NCBI GenBank assembly: GCA_003640645.1
Contig: QGHH01000012.1
Span: forward strand, 1-64,000
DNA length: 64,000 bases
From: Fredinandcohnia aciditolerans
GTDB taxonomy: Bacteria > Bacillota > Bacilli > Bacillales > Bacillaceae_L
Direction: 5' to 3'
Below are positions 7,874-16,938 of this stretch, one piece after another; within the stretch, counting starts at the first letter, position 1, and each line of letters begins with the position of its first letter. The notes beneath the pieces are model-generated. The model made no database searches and was not told where the DNA came from. It saw only the letters and a program-made list of their open reading frames with translations. The position numbers and the translations under genes were made by a program.

Positions 7874-9805
7874 ATGTCAGATGTAGTAAAAATTACATTC
7901 CCAGACGGAGCAGTAAAGGAGTTTCCTAAAGGAACAACAACAGAAGATATTGCAGGGTCAATCAGCCCAGGCCTAAAGAAAAAGTCAATCGCGGGTAGGT
8001 TTAATGGAAAAGAGATTGATTTACGAACTGAAATTCATGAAGATGGTGAAATAGCAATCATTACCCAAGATACTGATGCAGCATTAGAAATCATGCGACA
8101 CAGTACAGCTCACCTTATGGCTCAAGCAATTAAACGCCTATACAAGGATGTTAAGCTTGGTGTTGGGCCAGTTATTGAAAATGGCTTTTACTATGACATT
8201 GATATGGAAAAATCATTAACACCTGAAGATCTGCCTGAAATCGAAAAGGAAATGAAAAAGATCATAAATGAGAATCTTGAAATCCATCGTGTCGAGGTTT
8301 CGCGTGATGAGGCATTAAGAAGATACGAGGAAATCGGTGATGAGCTTAAAATTGAATTGATTCAAGATATTCCGGAGGGAGAACCTTTATCAATTTACGA
8401 ACAAGGTGAATTTTTTGACCTTTGCCGTGGTGTCCATGTTCCTTCAACAGGAAAAATTAAAGAATTTAAGCTATTAAGCATTGCCGGTGCGTACTGGCGT
8501 GGAGATAGTGACAATAAAATGCTACAACGTATTTATGGAACTGCATTCTTTAAAAAAGCAGACCTTGACGAATACCTTCGTTTACTAGAAGAAGCTAAAG
8601 AACGTGACCATCGTAAATTAGGGAAGGAACTAAGCCTGTTTACAAATTCACAAAAAGTAGGTCAAGGATTGCCATTATGGCTTCCAAAAGGCGCGACTAT
8701 TCGCCGCGTCATCGAGCGCTATATTGTAGATAAAGAAGTAAGACTAGGTTATGACCATGTGTATACACCAGTCCTTGCAAACGTTGATTTATATAAAACT
8801 TCTGGTCACTGGGATCATTATCAAGAAGACATGTTCCCAGTAATGGAAATGGATAATGAAGAGCTTGTGTTACGTCCAATGAACTGTCCACATCACATGA
8901 TGATTTATAAAAATGGTATTCATAGCTATCGCAAGCTTCCAATTCGGATTGCTGAATTAGGAACAATGCACCGCTACGAAATGAGTGGCGCATTATCTGG
9001 TCTTCAACGTGTTAGAGGAATGACTCTTAATGATGCGCATATCTTTGTTCGACCTGACCAAATTCAGGAAGAATTCAAACGCGTTGTAAATCTTATTTTA
9101 GAAGTTTATAAAGACTTTGATATTCAAGACTTTAGCTTCCGACTTTCTTACCGCGATCCTGCCGACACTGAAAAATATTTCGATGATGACGCAATGTGGG
9201 AAAAAGCTCAATCTATGCTAAAGGCAGCGATGGATGACCTTGGTCTGGATTACTTCGAAGCAGAGGGTGAAGCAGCATTCTATGGTCCTAAACTTGATGT
9301 TCAGGTCCGTACAGCACTTGGAAAAGATGAAACACTTTCAACTGTTCAACTTGACTTCTTATTACCAGAACGATTTGATTTAACATATATCGGTGAAGAT
9401 GGAAAACAACACCGTCCAGTCGTTATTCACCGTGGTGTTGTATCAACAATGGAACGCTTTGTTGCGTACTTGATTGAAGAATACAAAGGGGCATTCCCAA
9501 CTTGGTTAGCGCCTGTTCAAGTTCAAGTCATTCCAGTTTCTCCTGATGTACATCTTGACTATGCGAAGAGTGTTCAAGAGAAACTTCAGGCAGAAGGATT
9601 ACGTGTCGAAATTGACGACCGTGATGAAAAGATAGGCTATAAAATCCGTGAAGCACAAATGCAAAAGATTCCATTTATGCTCGTTGTAGGTGACAATGAA
9701 ATGGGAGAAAAGGCGGTAAATGTCCGTAAATACGGTGAGCAGAAATCAGAGACTATGTCCTTTGATACATTCCTTTCAGCGATCCTACAGGAAGTAAAAA
9801 AATAA
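7874..9805 (+). CDS. thrS: Threonyl-tRNA synthetase
   Basis: Class II synthetase that charges tRNA-Thr; 643 residues, full length. The order is an N-terminal TGS domain ([16 protein letters not shown]), a second editing-type domain ([25 protein letters not shown]), a catalytic core with [12 protein letters not shown] and [12 protein letters not shown], and a C-terminal anticodon-binding domain (VIPVSPD...). AAAAGGAG precedes the ATG. Control is by the T-box. It is not coupled to infC, which has its own promoter. Confidence 0.97.
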   Translation: MSDVVKITFPDGAVKEFPKGTTTEDIAGSISPGLKKKSIAGRFNGKEIDLRTEIHEDGEIAIITQDTDAALEIMRHSTAHLMAQAIKRLYKDVKLGVGPVIENGFYYDIDMEKSLTPEDLPEIEKEMKKIINENLEIHRVEVSRDEALRRYEEIGDELKIELIQDIPEGEPLSIYEQGEFFDLCRGVHVPSTGKIKEFKLLSIAGAYWRGDSDNKMLQRIYGTAFFKKADLDEYLRLLEEAKERDHRKLGKELSLFTNSQKVGQGLPLWLPKGATIRRVIERYIVDKEVRLGYDHVYTPVLANVDLYKTSGHWDHYQEDMFPVMEMDNEELVLRPMNCPHHMMIYKNGIHSYRKLPIRIAELGTMHRYEMSGALSGLQRVRGMTLNDAHIFVRPDQIQEEFKRVVNLILEVYKDFDIQDFSFRLSYRDPADTEKYFDDDAMWEKAQSMLKAAMDDLGLDYFEAEGEAAFYGPKLDVQVRTALGKDETLSTVQLDFLLPERFDLTYIGEDGKQHRPVVIHRGVVSTMERFVAYLIEEYKGAFPTWLAPVQVQVIPVSPDVHLDYAKSVQEKLQAEGLRVEIDDRDEKIGYKIREAQMQKIPFMLVVGDNEMGEKAVNVRKYGEQKSETMSFDTFLSAILQEVKK

Positions 9806-9826
9806 AAAAGGCTTGTCAAACATAAA

Positions 9827-9870
9827 GGTGCATGCTAGAATAAATTTCGTTGCACTATTCTAGTTGCACC
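9827..9870. other. Long imperfect inverted repeat between thrS and infC promoter
   Basis: GGTGCA-TG-CTAGAAT and ATTCTAG-T-TGCACC form a 13-bp interrupted stem with a 15-nt loop. It ends 2 bp before the infC -35. There is no T tract, so it is a poor intrinsic terminator for thrS. Confidence 0.6.
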
Positions 9871-9872
9871 GA

Positions 9873-9901
9873 TTGACAGTTATCATCATAGATGTTATAC
9901 T
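9873..9901 (+). promoter_or_regulatory. infC operon promoter
   Basis: Consensus TTGACA (9873-9878), 17 bp, extended -10 TGTTATACT (TATACT 9896-9901). Confidence 0.9.
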
Positions 9902-9919
9902 TTTGTAGGTAATTGAATA

Positions 9920-10075
9920 CTTGTTTGAGAAAGTAGAAGCACCCGCTTCTCACCTGATTGACGCAAATTGCAGTTGGTAGGTCTTACGTTCATTAATCAT
10001 TAATGTGTAAATGAATTGTAATAGTGTGGGTGTGTATGCATTCACACTTTTTTGTTTGTCTCAAATCTGTAAAAT
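9920..10075 (+). promoter_or_regulatory. L20 leader (autoregulatory infC-rpmI-rplT leader)
   Basis: Contains the conserved block GAAGCACCCGCTTCTCACCTG followed by ATTGACGC, as in Bacillus infC leaders, and ends in a terminator-like hairpin GTGTGGGTG...CATTCACAC with a T tract (10024-10055). In B. subtilis, r-protein L20 binds this leader and causes premature termination; the same role is inferred. Confidence 0.85.
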
Positions 10076-10124
10076 GCGCAAGATTTCAAACGAGGCATTC
10101 TTTAAAAAACCTTGGAGGTGGCTA

Positions 10125-10643
10125 ATTATTAGCAAAGACATGATGGTAAACGAAGGCATTCGTGCCCGCGAAGTTCGTTTGATTGGTCAAAACGGTGATC
10201 AGCTTGGAATTAAATCCAAAAATGAAGCATTAGAAATTGCTGCAAGAGCAAATCTTGATCTTGTATTGGTTGCACCTAACGCGAAACCACCTGTATGTCG
10301 TATAATGGACTACGGTAAATTCCGTTTTGAGCAACAGAAGAAAGAAAAAGAAGCTCGTAAAAACCAAAAGGTTATCAATATTAAGGAAGTTAGACTTAGT
10401 CCGACAATTGATGAGCATGATTTTAATACAAAGCTTCGTAACGCAATTAAATTCCTTGAAAAGGGCGACAAAGTTAAAGCGTCTATTCGCTTTAAAGGTC
10501 GTGCGATTACACATAAAGAAATCGGTCAACGTGTTTTAGATCGTTTTTCTAAAGCTTGTGCTGAAGTAGCTACTATTGAATCCCACCCAAAAATGGATGG
10601 AAGAAGCATGTTTTTAGTACTAGCACCTAAAATCGAAAAGTAA
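10125..10643 (+). CDS. infC: Translation initiation factor IF-3
   Basis: Binds the 30S subunit and checks start-codon pairing. The start is the rare ATT at 10125: CTTGGAGGTGG lies just upstream and the product begins (M)[18 protein letters not shown] as in B. subtilis. This gives 172 residues; the frame is open farther upstream only because it crosses the leader. The N-domain is followed by the Lys-rich linker ([15 protein letters not shown]) and C-domain ([15 protein letters not shown]). IF-3 genes keep non-ATG starts for self-repression. First gene of infC-rpmI-rplT. Confidence 0.95.
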   Translation: MISKDMMVNEGIRAREVRLIGQNGDQLGIKSKNEALEIAARANLDLVLVAPNAKPPVCRIMDYGKFRFEQQKKEKEARKNQKVINIKEVRLSPTIDEHDFNTKLRNAIKFLEKGDKVKASIRFKGRAITHKEIGQRVLDRFSKACAEVATIESHPKMDGRSMFLVLAPKIEK

Positions 10644-10664
10644 TGAATTGAGGAGGAACTCCCT

Positions 10665-10865
10665 ATGCCAAAAATGAAAACACACCGTGGTACTGCAAAG
10701 CGTTTTAAGAAAACAGGATCTGGTAAACTTAAACGTTCACATGCATACACTAGCCACTTATTCGGAAATAAATCTCAAAAGCAAAAGCGTAAGCTTCGTA
10801 AAGCTACATTAGTTAGCAAAGGCGATTTCAAACGTATTCGCCACATGTTAGACAACATTAAATAA
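10665..10865 (+). CDS. rpmI: 50S ribosomal protein L35
   Basis: 66 residues, highly basic, starting [20 protein letters not shown], the L35 signature. GAGGAGG precedes the ATG. Second gene of the infC operon, 21 bp after infC. Confidence 0.98.
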   Translation: MPKMKTHRGTAKRFKKTGSGKLKRSHAYTSHLFGNKSQKQKRKLRKATLVSKGDFKRIRHMLDNIK

Positions 10866-10894
10866 TCGGTTATTGATCTTAGGAGGGAAACAAA

Positions 10895-11251
10895 ATGCCA
10901 AGAGTAAAAGGCGGAACAGTTACACGCAAACGTCGTAAAAAGGTATTAAAATTAGCTAAAGGTTATTTCGGTTCAAAACACACTTTATATAAAGTTGCAA
11001 ACCAACAAGTAATGAAATCATTAATGTATGCTTACCGTGACCGTCGTCAAAAGAAACGCGACTTCCGTAAGCTATGGATTACTCGTATCAACGCAGCTGC
11101 ACGTATGAACGGACTTTCTTACAGCCGTTTAATGCACGGATTAAAAGTAGCTGGTATCGAAGTAAACCGCAAAATGCTTGCTGACCTAGCTGTTAGCGAT
11201 GAAAAAGCATTTGCAGAATTAGCAACTGTAGCTAAAAATAACTTAAAATAA
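10895..11251 (+). CDS. rplT: 50S ribosomal protein L20
   Basis: 118 residues with the L20 signature ([36 protein letters not shown]). It binds 23S rRNA early in assembly and is the presumed repressor acting on the leader at 9920-10075. TTAGGAGGG lies just upstream. Confidence 0.98.
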   Translation: MPRVKGGTVTRKRRKKVLKLAKGYFGSKHTLYKVANQQVMKSLMYAYRDRRQKKRDFRKLWITRINAAARMNGLSYSRLMHGLKVAGIEVNRKMLADLAVSDEKAFAELATVAKNNLK

Positions 11252-11372
11252 AAGCGGAAGCGACTTGACCAGAAATGAGGAAACTGGATACTGCGACTAA
11301 GAGGCTTAATTTGCCTTTGCCGGAGGAGTTGAAGTTTCCCAAATTTCTAGTTGCTGAAGCTAGACTACAAAT
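11252..11372. repeat. AAGCGGAAGCGACTTGACCAG-type dispersed repeat
   Basis: Begins AAGCGGAAGCGACTTGACC directly after the rplT stop and ends near CTAGTTGCTGAAGCTAGAC, which can fold (CTAG...CTAG). The wording is that of a dispersed repeat I recall from other Bacillus genomes. No second copy occurs in this window. Confidence 0.5.
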
Positions 11373-11382
11373 AAGTCTAGGT

Positions 11383-11424
11383 AAAAAGGTTACTCCCATT
11401 GTAAAATGAGAGTAACCTTTTTTG
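11383..11424 (+). terminator. rplT operon terminator
   Basis: AAAAGGTTACTC / GAGTAACCTTTT stem plus T tract. Confidence 0.9.
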
Positions 11425-11450
11425 TTTTAGTCAATAACGGAGGAATAATA

Positions 11451-11720
11451 ATGAGCTATCTCCTTTTCATCTATGTAATTCTAAATATATATGGATTCTC
11501 ACTTATGTATATTGATAAAAATAGAGCTAGAAACAACAAGTGGCGCATTTCTGAAAAGCATATTTGGGTTGTCGCCATTGTAGGTGGTGCACTAGGGGCA
11601 ACCTTTGGGATGAGACAATTTCGCCATAAAACAAAGCATAAGCAATTTGTAATTATGCTTCCCATTCTTACAATTGTTACAATAGCCCTTTATGCATATA
11701 TTTTAGTTAACCTGTCATAA
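11451..11720 (+). CDS. ysdA: DUF1294 family membrane protein (YsdA)
   Basis: 89 residues with a short N-terminal transmembrane stretch (YLLFIYVILNIYGFSLMYI), the conserved DK.RA..N.WRI.E, a glycine-rich GGALGATFGM and RHKTKHKQF, then a C-terminal hydrophobic helix: the DUF1294 pattern. The function is unknown. ATG 11451 has ACGGAGGAATAATA upstream; the frame is open back to 11406 but that part is the preceding terminator. Position and length equal B. subtilis ysdA. Confidence 0.88.
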   Translation: MSYLLFIYVILNIYGFSLMYIDKNRARNNKWRISEKHIWVVAIVGGALGATFGMRQFRHKTKHKQFVIMLPILTIVTIALYAYILVNLS

Positions 11721-11783
11721 CAACTTGTACGTTTGTATATGCTTGAATAGCACCGAAGTAACCTAACGAAAGAGAGGTGAGTT

Positions 11784-12377
11784 GTGTATTTGGATGAAAC
11801 AATGACACTTCTGTTTGTTTTTATTGAATCCACTGGACTGCTTGCCCCCATTATATTTATTGGGATACATCTAATTCGTCCCTTCTTTTTCATTCCAGTA
11901 CCTGTAATATGTATTGTCGGGGGAATATTATTTGGATCTGTATTTGGAACGATCTATTCCATCTTAGGCTTAACCATGCTTAGCATTCTTTTCTACTTTT
12001 TATATAGTCAAGTTCCTAGATTGTCCCAAAAAATTACTAATCTTAAGCAAAAATGGTTGGGTGAACGAGTGAATTTTACGATTGGGCAAATTGCAATCTT
12101 ACGTCTTATTCCTTTTATTAATTTTCATCTTTTATCATTGTGCATCAAAGATGTAACTCGAAATTTCCGAGAATATGCCAAAGGCTCCTTCTATACAAAT
12201 ATCCCAGTAGCTCTTCTTTACACCGTTTTCGGACAATTTATCCGTGAATTCTCCACGACAGTTATTCTTGCTATTCTCCTTGCACTAACTCTATTGTTCT
12301 ATTTACTTAGAGAAAAACAAGTCATTATCAAATGGCATGAATTTTTCAAACCTAAAACAGGTAGATCTTATCAATGA
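11784..12377 (+). CDS. TVP38/TMEM64 (DedA-like) membrane protein
   Basis: 197 residues, about five hydrophobic segments. The stretch VGGILFGSVFGTIYSILGLTM is typical of VTT/SNARE-associated (TVP38/TMEM64) proteins, as are RLIPFINFHLLS and FREYAKGSFYTNIPVALLYT. The family is implicated in lipid scrambling or transport, but no substrate can be assigned. GTG 11784 has AGAGAGGTGA 5 nt upstream. B. subtilis YtxB is of this family but maps elsewhere in the segment. It converges with ysdB across a bidirectional terminator. Confidence 0.8.
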   Translation: MYLDETMTLLFVFIESTGLLAPIIFIGIHLIRPFFFIPVPVICIVGGILFGSVFGTIYSILGLTMLSILFYFLYSQVPRLSQKITNLKQKWLGERVNFTIGQIAILRLIPFINFHLLSLCIKDVTRNFREYAKGSFYTNIPVALLYTVFGQFIREFSTTVILAILLALTLLFYLLREKQVIIKWHEFFKPKTGRSYQ

Positions 12378-12414
12378 AAAACAGTCGTGAGTTAACGCTC
12401 ACGACTGTTTTCTT
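12374..12414. terminator. Bidirectional terminator
   Basis: AAAAACAGTCGTGAG / CTCACGACTGTTTTC stem, with A and T tracts on both sides, between convergent genes. Confidence 0.9.
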
Positions 12415-12787
12415 TAATAAGTTCTTTTATCGGACTTTTCCAATCAATTTTAGCATGTGGGTATACTTCACTAATTCTACGTTCAATGTATTGAAAATCT
12501 GTATAATTTAATCCCTTCAGATTGTCATCTTTCGCCCAAACAAAAATCGAAACAACTTCAAACGATTTCTTCGTTGTTCCTAAATATTTTTCTCCCTCAA
12601 ATAAAACTCCTTTATATGTTAATAAAAAGTTTTTATGAACATTTGCAAGATCGTCAAGCCAGTAGAATTCTCGTTTTTCTTGAGCAAGTTCAAGTTTCCT
12701 CTTTGGGTTAAGGACATACTTAAAAATCCGATATAATAAGAAAATAATAAGAAGTAATAGTACAAAACGAATAAGTAGGACAAACAT
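12392..12787 (-). CDS. ysdB: YsdB family protein
   Basis: 131 residues from ATG at 12787, which has GGAGGGAG 7 nt upstream; the frame is open farther but without a better SD. A single N-terminal membrane helix (VLLIRFVLLLLIIFLLYRI) is followed by a soluble part with KNFLLTYKGVLFEGEKYLGTT and a C-terminal IDWKSPI. It fits B. subtilis YsdB, a sigma-W regulon member of unknown function. It is transcribed against its neighbours and diverges from dut. Confidence 0.85.
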   Translation of the reverse strand: MFVLLIRFVLLLLIIFLLYRIFKYVLNPKRKLELAQEKREFYWLDDLANVHKNFLLTYKGVLFEGEKYLGTTKKSFEVVSIFVWAKDDNLKGLNYTDFQYIERRISEVYPHAKIDWKSPIKELIKENSRER

Positions 12788-12844
12788 AAGAGGACTCCCT
12801 CCATTCTCAATCTGCCAACATATACGATTGAAACAGATAAAAGG

Positions 12845-12872
12845 TTTCAAGTTTTGATTAATTTGCTATAAT
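12845..12872 (+). promoter_or_regulatory. dut promoter
   Basis: TTTCAA (12845-12850), 16 bp, TATAAT (12867-12872). Confidence 0.55.
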
Positions 12873-12906
12873 TTTTTTAGTTTGTTTTTATTGAGGAGGA
12901 CTACTA

Positions 12907-13344
12907 ATGACATATAACTTAAAAGTAATGCTGTTAAACGAGGATGCAAGGCTCCCGTTACAGGCAAACCCAGGTGATGCTGGATTGGATTTATTTTCTG
13001 CTGAAGAAAAAGTAATTAAACCTGGAGAGGCTGAATTAATCAAAACGGGTATCAAAATTGAGCTGCCTCCAGGAACAGAAGCCCAAGTAAGACCAAGAAG
13101 CGGATTAGCACTAAAACATTCGGTTACTGTCTTAAATAGCCCTGGAACAATTGATGAAGGGTACCGTGGGGAAGTTGCTGTTATTCTAATTAATCATGGC
13201 AAGAAGGACTTTGTGGTAGAAAAGCAAATGCGCATTGCGCAGATGGTCATTGCCCAAGTCGCTAGGGTTAGTTTGCAACAGGTTGAGGAAGTAGCAACTT
13301 CTGAAAGAGGTGAAGGTGGATTTGGCTCTAGTGGGACGAAATAA
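12907..13344 (+). CDS. dut: Deoxyuridine 5'-triphosphate nucleotidohydrolase (dUTPase)
   Basis: Hydrolyses dUTP to dUMP, keeping uracil out of DNA and feeding dTMP synthesis. 145 residues with the five trimeric dUTPase motifs: [45 protein letters not shown] and the glycine-rich C-terminal [22 protein letters not shown] is 8 nt from the ATG. In B. subtilis 168 dUTPases are prophage-linked; a core-located dut next to ysdC occurs in other bacilli. Confidence 0.96.
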   Translation: MTYNLKVMLLNEDARLPLQANPGDAGLDLFSAEEKVIKPGEAELIKTGIKIELPPGTEAQVRPRSGLALKHSVTVLNSPGTIDEGYRGEVAVILINHGKKDFVVEKQMRIAQMVIAQVARVSLQQVEEVATSERGEGGFGSSGTK

Positions 13345-13355
13345 AAAGTCCCTGA

Positions 13356-13385
13356 TTGCTCAATTGCCACCATTTTCTGTATAAT
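13356..13385 (+). promoter_or_regulatory. ysdC promoter
   Basis: TTGCTC (13356-13361), 18 bp, TATAAT (13380-13385). Confidence 0.6.
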
Positions 13386-13425
13386 GAAATGGTGATCAAA
13401 CTTAGGAAAGTTAGGTGATTTATTA

Positions 13426-14511
13426 ATGACAAAGCTTGATGAAACATTAACGATGCTTAAAGATCTTACCGATGCAAAAGGAATTCCTGGTAATGAACGA
13501 GAGCCGCGTGAAATCATGAAAAAATACATAACACCATATTCTGATGAAATTTCGTACGATGGAATTGGAAGCATAATTGCTAAAAAGGCGGGTAATGCAG
13601 AAGGTCCAAAAGTAATGATTGCAGGACATTTAGATGAAGTAGGTTTCATGGTAACACAAATAGATGATAAAGGATTCTTGCGTTTCCAAACAGTTGGAGG
13701 CTGGTGGTCACAGGTTATGCTTGCACAACGTGTAACCGTTGTCACGAGTAAAGGTGATATTACGGGCGTTATTGGCTCAAAACCACCACATATATTATCT
13801 GCTGAAGCACGTAAAAAGCCTGTAGAAATTAAAGATATGTTTATTGATATTGGTGCATCAAGTCGTGAACAAGCTCTTGAATTTGGTGTGAAACCTGGTG
13901 ATCAGGTGGTGCCATATTTTGAATTCACTGTTATGAATAATGAAAAAATGCTACTTGCAAAAGCTTGGGATAACCGAATTGGTTGTGCAATTGCAATTGA
14001 CGTTCTAAAATATCTGAAGAATGAAGAACATCCAAACGTTGTTTATGGTGTTGGTTGTGTACAAGAAGAAGTCGGTCTTCGTGGTGCAAAAACAGCTGCA
14101 ACGATGATTAAACCTGATATTGCGATTGCGGTTGATGTAGGTATTGCAGGCGATACTCCTGGGATTTCCGAAAAAGAAGCAATGAGTAAAATGGGGGAAG
14201 GTCCACAAATCATTTTATATGATGCTTCTATGGTTTCTCACAAAGGATTGCGTGATTTTGTTGTTGGAGTGGCTGATGAGCTAAGTATTCCATACCAATT
14301 TGATGCGATTGCAGGTGGTGGAACAGATGCTGGAGCAATCCACATTACATTAGAAGGCGTTCCATCATTAGCAATTACAATCGCAACCCGTTACATTCAT
14401 TCACACGCAGGAATTCTTCACCGTGATGATTATGAAAATGCTGTTAAGTTAATTGCAGAAGTAATCAAACGTCTTGATCAAGAGACTGTCAACAAGATTA
14501 AATTTGAATAA
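13426..14511 (+). CDS. ysdC: M42 family metallopeptidase (YsdC)
   Basis: 361-residue cytosolic di-metal aminopeptidase of family M42. Likely metal and catalytic motifs are [28 protein letters not shown] (Glu pair), [10 protein letters not shown] and the C-terminal RYIHSHAGI. Family members form dodecamers that trim peptides; substrate preference cannot be read here. AGTTAGGTGATTTATT precedes the ATG. It converges with sspI. Confidence 0.93.
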   Translation: MTKLDETLTMLKDLTDAKGIPGNEREPREIMKKYITPYSDEISYDGIGSIIAKKAGNAEGPKVMIAGHLDEVGFMVTQIDDKGFLRFQTVGGWWSQVMLAQRVTVVTSKGDITGVIGSKPPHILSAEARKKPVEIKDMFIDIGASSREQALEFGVKPGDQVVPYFEFTVMNNEKMLLAKAWDNRIGCAIAIDVLKYLKNEEHPNVVYGVGCVQEEVGLRGAKTAATMIKPDIAIAVDVGIAGDTPGISEKEAMSKMGEGPQIILYDASMVSHKGLRDFVVGVADELSIPYQFDAIAGGGTDAGAIHITLEGVPSLAITIATRYIHSHAGILHRDDYENAVKLIAEVIKRLDQETVNKIKFE

Positions 14512-14518
14512 GAACAAG

Positions 14519-14550
14519 TAAAGCCGATGAGTTTATCATCGGCTTTTTCT
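14519..14550. terminator. ysdC/sspI convergent terminator
   Basis: AAGCCGATGA / TCATCGGCTT stem with T tract in the plus direction; it abuts the sspI stop. Confidence 0.88.
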
Positions 14551-14552
14551 AA

Positions 14553-14762
14553 CTACTGCTTTAATCCTTGCTCTAATGTTGCAAGCATTTCTTGCTTATC
14601 CTCTTGGCTTGCATTTTGCCAAATGACTTCAAACAAAACACCTAACCCGGGAAGCATTTTTTCTTCGCCACTTTGGATAGCATCTACTATTGTATCTTCT
14701 AATTCAGCCTGAGAATTTCCTGTGACATTGTGCTTTACAGCATGTCTTAAGTTTAAGTTCAT
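14553..14762 (-). CDS. sspI: Small acid-soluble spore protein I
   Basis: 69 residues matching SspI ([37 protein letters not shown]). A minor SASP made in the forespore, normally under sigma-G. GAAAGGTG lies upstream of the ATG. I looked for a sigma-G promoter on the minus strand and found only poor matches. The gene lies opposite its neighbours, as in B. subtilis. Confidence 0.96.
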   Translation of the reverse strand: MNLNLRHAVKHNVTGNSQAELEDTIVDAIQSGEEKMLPGLGVLFEVIWQNASQEDKQEMLATLEQGLKQ

Positions 14763-14883
14763 TCACATGCACACCTTTCATATGTAACTTTTTCTTTACT
14801 ATGATTTACGTTATACCGTTTTATTATGTATCTTTGTTAGGATATAATGGAAAAAGAATTAGCAAAAAGGAGCAATTGACAAG

Positions 14884-15633
14884 TTGAAACGAATCGAATC
14901 AAATAAAAATCCTCAAATTAAACAATGGAAAAAACTACATACAAAAAAAGAACGTGACAAATCAAGAACTTTTATGATAGAAGGTTTTCATTTAGTAGAA
15001 GAAGCATTAAAAAGTGATGTAGTCATCCAAGAATTGATTATAAGTGAAACAACAGACATCCCATCAGAGTGGAATGTAGATGATTTATCAATCACGATTG
15101 TGACGGAAAAAATCATGCAGGAAATAAGTGATACAGATACATCTCAAGGAGTTGCTGCAGTTTGTGAGCAATACTCGGTAAATGAAGGTGGAAATTTCTC
15201 TAGGCTCTTATTAATAGATGCTGTACAGGATCCCGGTAATCTAGGGACGATGATTCGAACGGCAGATGCAGCAGGAATTGATGCAGTCATTATTGGTGAA
15301 GGAAGCGTTGATGTCTATAACTCAAAGGTTATTCGTTCTACACAAGGCTCTATATTTCATATACCTATTATTAAAGAAAATCTTCACGACACTATCTTAA
15401 AGCTTAAACAAAATGGGATTAAAGTATATGGAACTTCCTTAAAAGATGCAGTTGATTATAAACAAGCGTCTGTTGGAGAGTCATTTGCATTGATTGTTGG
15501 AAATGAAGGAAATGGAGTCGAGCCAGAAATACTAGATAAAACAGATCAAAACCTTTATATCCCAATATTCGGTAGAAGTGAATCATTAAACGTTGCAGTA
15601 GCAGCAGGGATTTTACTGTATCATTTACGATAA
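14884..15633 (+). CDS. ysgA: SpoU/TrmH-family RNA 2'-O-methyltransferase (YsgA)
   Basis: 249 residues. The N-terminal substrate-binding part (IKQWKKLHTKKERDKSRTFMIEG) is followed by the SPOUT fold with motif 1 DPGNLGTMIRTAD, motif 2 LIVGNEGNGV and motif 3 IPIFGRSESLNVAVAAGILLY. The RNA target is not determined by sequence. TTG start at 14884 with AAAAAGGAG 10 nt upstream. It lies between sspI and pheST, the usual ysgA place. Confidence 0.93.
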   Translation: MKRIESNKNPQIKQWKKLHTKKERDKSRTFMIEGFHLVEEALKSDVVIQELIISETTDIPSEWNVDDLSITIVTEKIMQEISDTDTSQGVAAVCEQYSVNEGGNFSRLLLIDAVQDPGNLGTMIRTADAAGIDAVIIGEGSVDVYNSKVIRSTQGSIFHIPIIKENLHDTILKLKQNGIKVYGTSLKDAVDYKQASVGESFALIVGNEGNGVEPEILDKTDQNLYIPIFGRSESLNVAVAAGILLYHLR

Positions 15634-15648
15634 AGAGGGGGGAGTATA

Positions 15649-16353
15649 ATAAACGACTTTTTCGGAAGTTCCGTTATCGGAGAACCGTTTCACTGGTTAG
15701 CTCTTTCACATGTTGTGATGTTAGGCTTATTGTTTGCTTCAGGGATAGTTTTATTTATTTTTCGAGCAACACTCACAAAGAGAAAATCAGCAATCCGTTA
15801 TTCCCTAGCTTTCTTTTTATTAGCAAGCGAACTATCGCTTTACGTATGGTATATGAAAACGGGAGTATGGGATCCAGTAGATTCATTGCCATTTCAGCTA
15901 TGCTCAATCTCATTGTTTTTAAGTATCATCATGTTGTTAACTCGAAAGTTTTTTTTATTTGAAGTTACGTATTTCTTAGGTATTGGTGGAGCTCTACAAG
16001 CAATGATTACACCAGAGCTTGCTTATGATTTTCCACATTATCGCTATTTTCATTTTTTTCTAGCACATATCGCCATCATACTAGCAAGCTTGTACATGAT
16101 TTGGTATGAGAATTGTAGGCCGGTTTTCACATCTATTTGGAAGGCATTTGCTGCTTTAAATGTTATTGCAATAGCTGTCTTTTTTATTAACAAAGCAACA
16201 GGTGGAAATTATATGTTTCTCGCACGAAAGCCAATAAATCCAAGCCTAATCGATTTTTTGGGTCCGTACCCTTGGTATATTTTATCCTTGGAAATAATCG
16301 CATTGTTTATGTTTTTTATTCTCTATCTCCCATTTATACGAAAAAAGAATTAA
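15649..16353 (+). CDS. TIGR02206/YwaF-like integral membrane protein, apparent ATA start
   Basis: About seven transmembrane segments; conserved-looking patches are LPFQLCSIS, GIGGALQAMITPEL and HFFLAHIAI. The function is unknown. Standard start codons appear only at GTG 15715 or ATG 15718, which have no SD and would cut the first helix. Upstream in frame, NDFFGSSVIGEPFHWLALSH looks like the family N-terminus, and AGAGGGGGGAG (15634-15644) precedes ATA ATA AAC at 15646-15654. I therefore place the start at ATA 15649; a decayed ATG or sequencing error is the alternative. Confidence 0.72.
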   Translation: MNDFFGSSVIGEPFHWLALSHVVMLGLLFASGIVLFIFRATLTKRKSAIRYSLAFFLLASELSLYVWYMKTGVWDPVDSLPFQLCSISLFLSIIMLLTRKFFLFEVTYFLGIGGALQAMITPELAYDFPHYRYFHFFLAHIAIILASLYMIWYENCRPVFTSIWKAFAALNVIAIAVFFINKATGGNYMFLARKPINPSLIDFLGPYPWYILSLEIIALFMFFILYLPFIRKKN

Positions 16354-16360
16354 AATGGGT

Positions 16361-16389
16361 TTGATTTGCACAACAAAGATACGTATAAT
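16361..16389 (+). promoter_or_regulatory. pheST promoter
   Basis: TTGATT (16361-16366), 17 bp, TATAAT (16384-16389). Confidence 0.85.
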
Positions 16390-16424
16390 ATAATTTATAT
16401 GCTTACATAAAATCTGTGTTTTAA

Positions 16425-16735
16425 AAAGTCGAAGCTTATCATTTGGTGACTTTTTAAACATCCTTATATCGTAAAAACAGTGATAGAGGCCAGTAACTTT
16501 CCACTCACTATCTAGGGAGAAAATGCCGAGACTGCAAGCATTTTTATAGAAGAAGAAAGTGAATTCACCTCTTGAGTTGGCACCGGGACCGTTTTGTCAT
16601 TAAAAACGTAAAGGTGTACCGGCATTTGCCGTTATCGAAACGAAGTGAACAATTAGTATTTGATAATTGTTAACAAGGGTGGTACCACGAATCTAAACCT
16701 CGTCCCTTTTTTGGGATTGAGGTTTTTTATTTTGT
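16425..16735 (+). promoter_or_regulatory. T-box leader of pheST (tRNA-Phe sensing)
   Basis: T-box AAGGGTGGTACCACG (16675-16689) followed by a terminator with arms AACCTC..CCC / GGG..GAGGTT and T tract (about 16696-16730). TTC at 16564-16566, followed by A, in the Stem I region fits a Phe specifier. AGTGATAGAGGCC near the 5' end resembles Stem I conserved sequence. Confidence 0.92.
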
Positions 16736-16742
16736 CTTAACG

Positions 16743-16917
16743 TCTAGCTCCAGGCGCCATCGGCTCGAGGTCACAAGCCAATCACTTCGGAAGGCAAAAA
16801 GCGCCTTCCGAAGTGTTCTTCTTGTGCTTGTCGCCCATGCCAGGACGGCTAGGATTTCAGCGTTATGCACAGGACGTGCATGCTTTTAGCTGGAATTGGG
16901 GCGCCTTGCGCTTTTCT
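16743..16917. repeat. TCTAGC...GGCGCCATCGGCTC repeat, copy 2 (pheS leader)
   Basis: Starts TCTAGCTCCAGGCGCCATCGG and ends GGCGCCTTGCGCTTTTCT. Contains the strong hairpin ACTTCGGAAGGC / GCCTTCCGAAGT and a module GCACAGGACGTGC (16867-16879). It lies between the T-box terminator and the SD, as in thrS. It keeps the pheS frame open upstream, giving a spurious N-terminal extension. Confidence 0.87.
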
Positions 16918-16938
16918 AAGAAAAAGGAGGAATTATGG

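Noticed and set aside
10011-10124. N-terminal extension of IF-3
   Set aside because: It translates the L20 leader and its terminator; ATT 10125 with GGAGGTGG fits the family start.
14763-14850. Sigma-G promoter for sspI on the minus strand
   Set aside because: GTATA and CATAGTA/CATATGA candidates have wrong spacing or mismatches.
16813-16938. 42-residue N-terminal extension of PheS
   Set aside because: It translates the dispersed repeat; a strong SD and family-like start lie at 16939.
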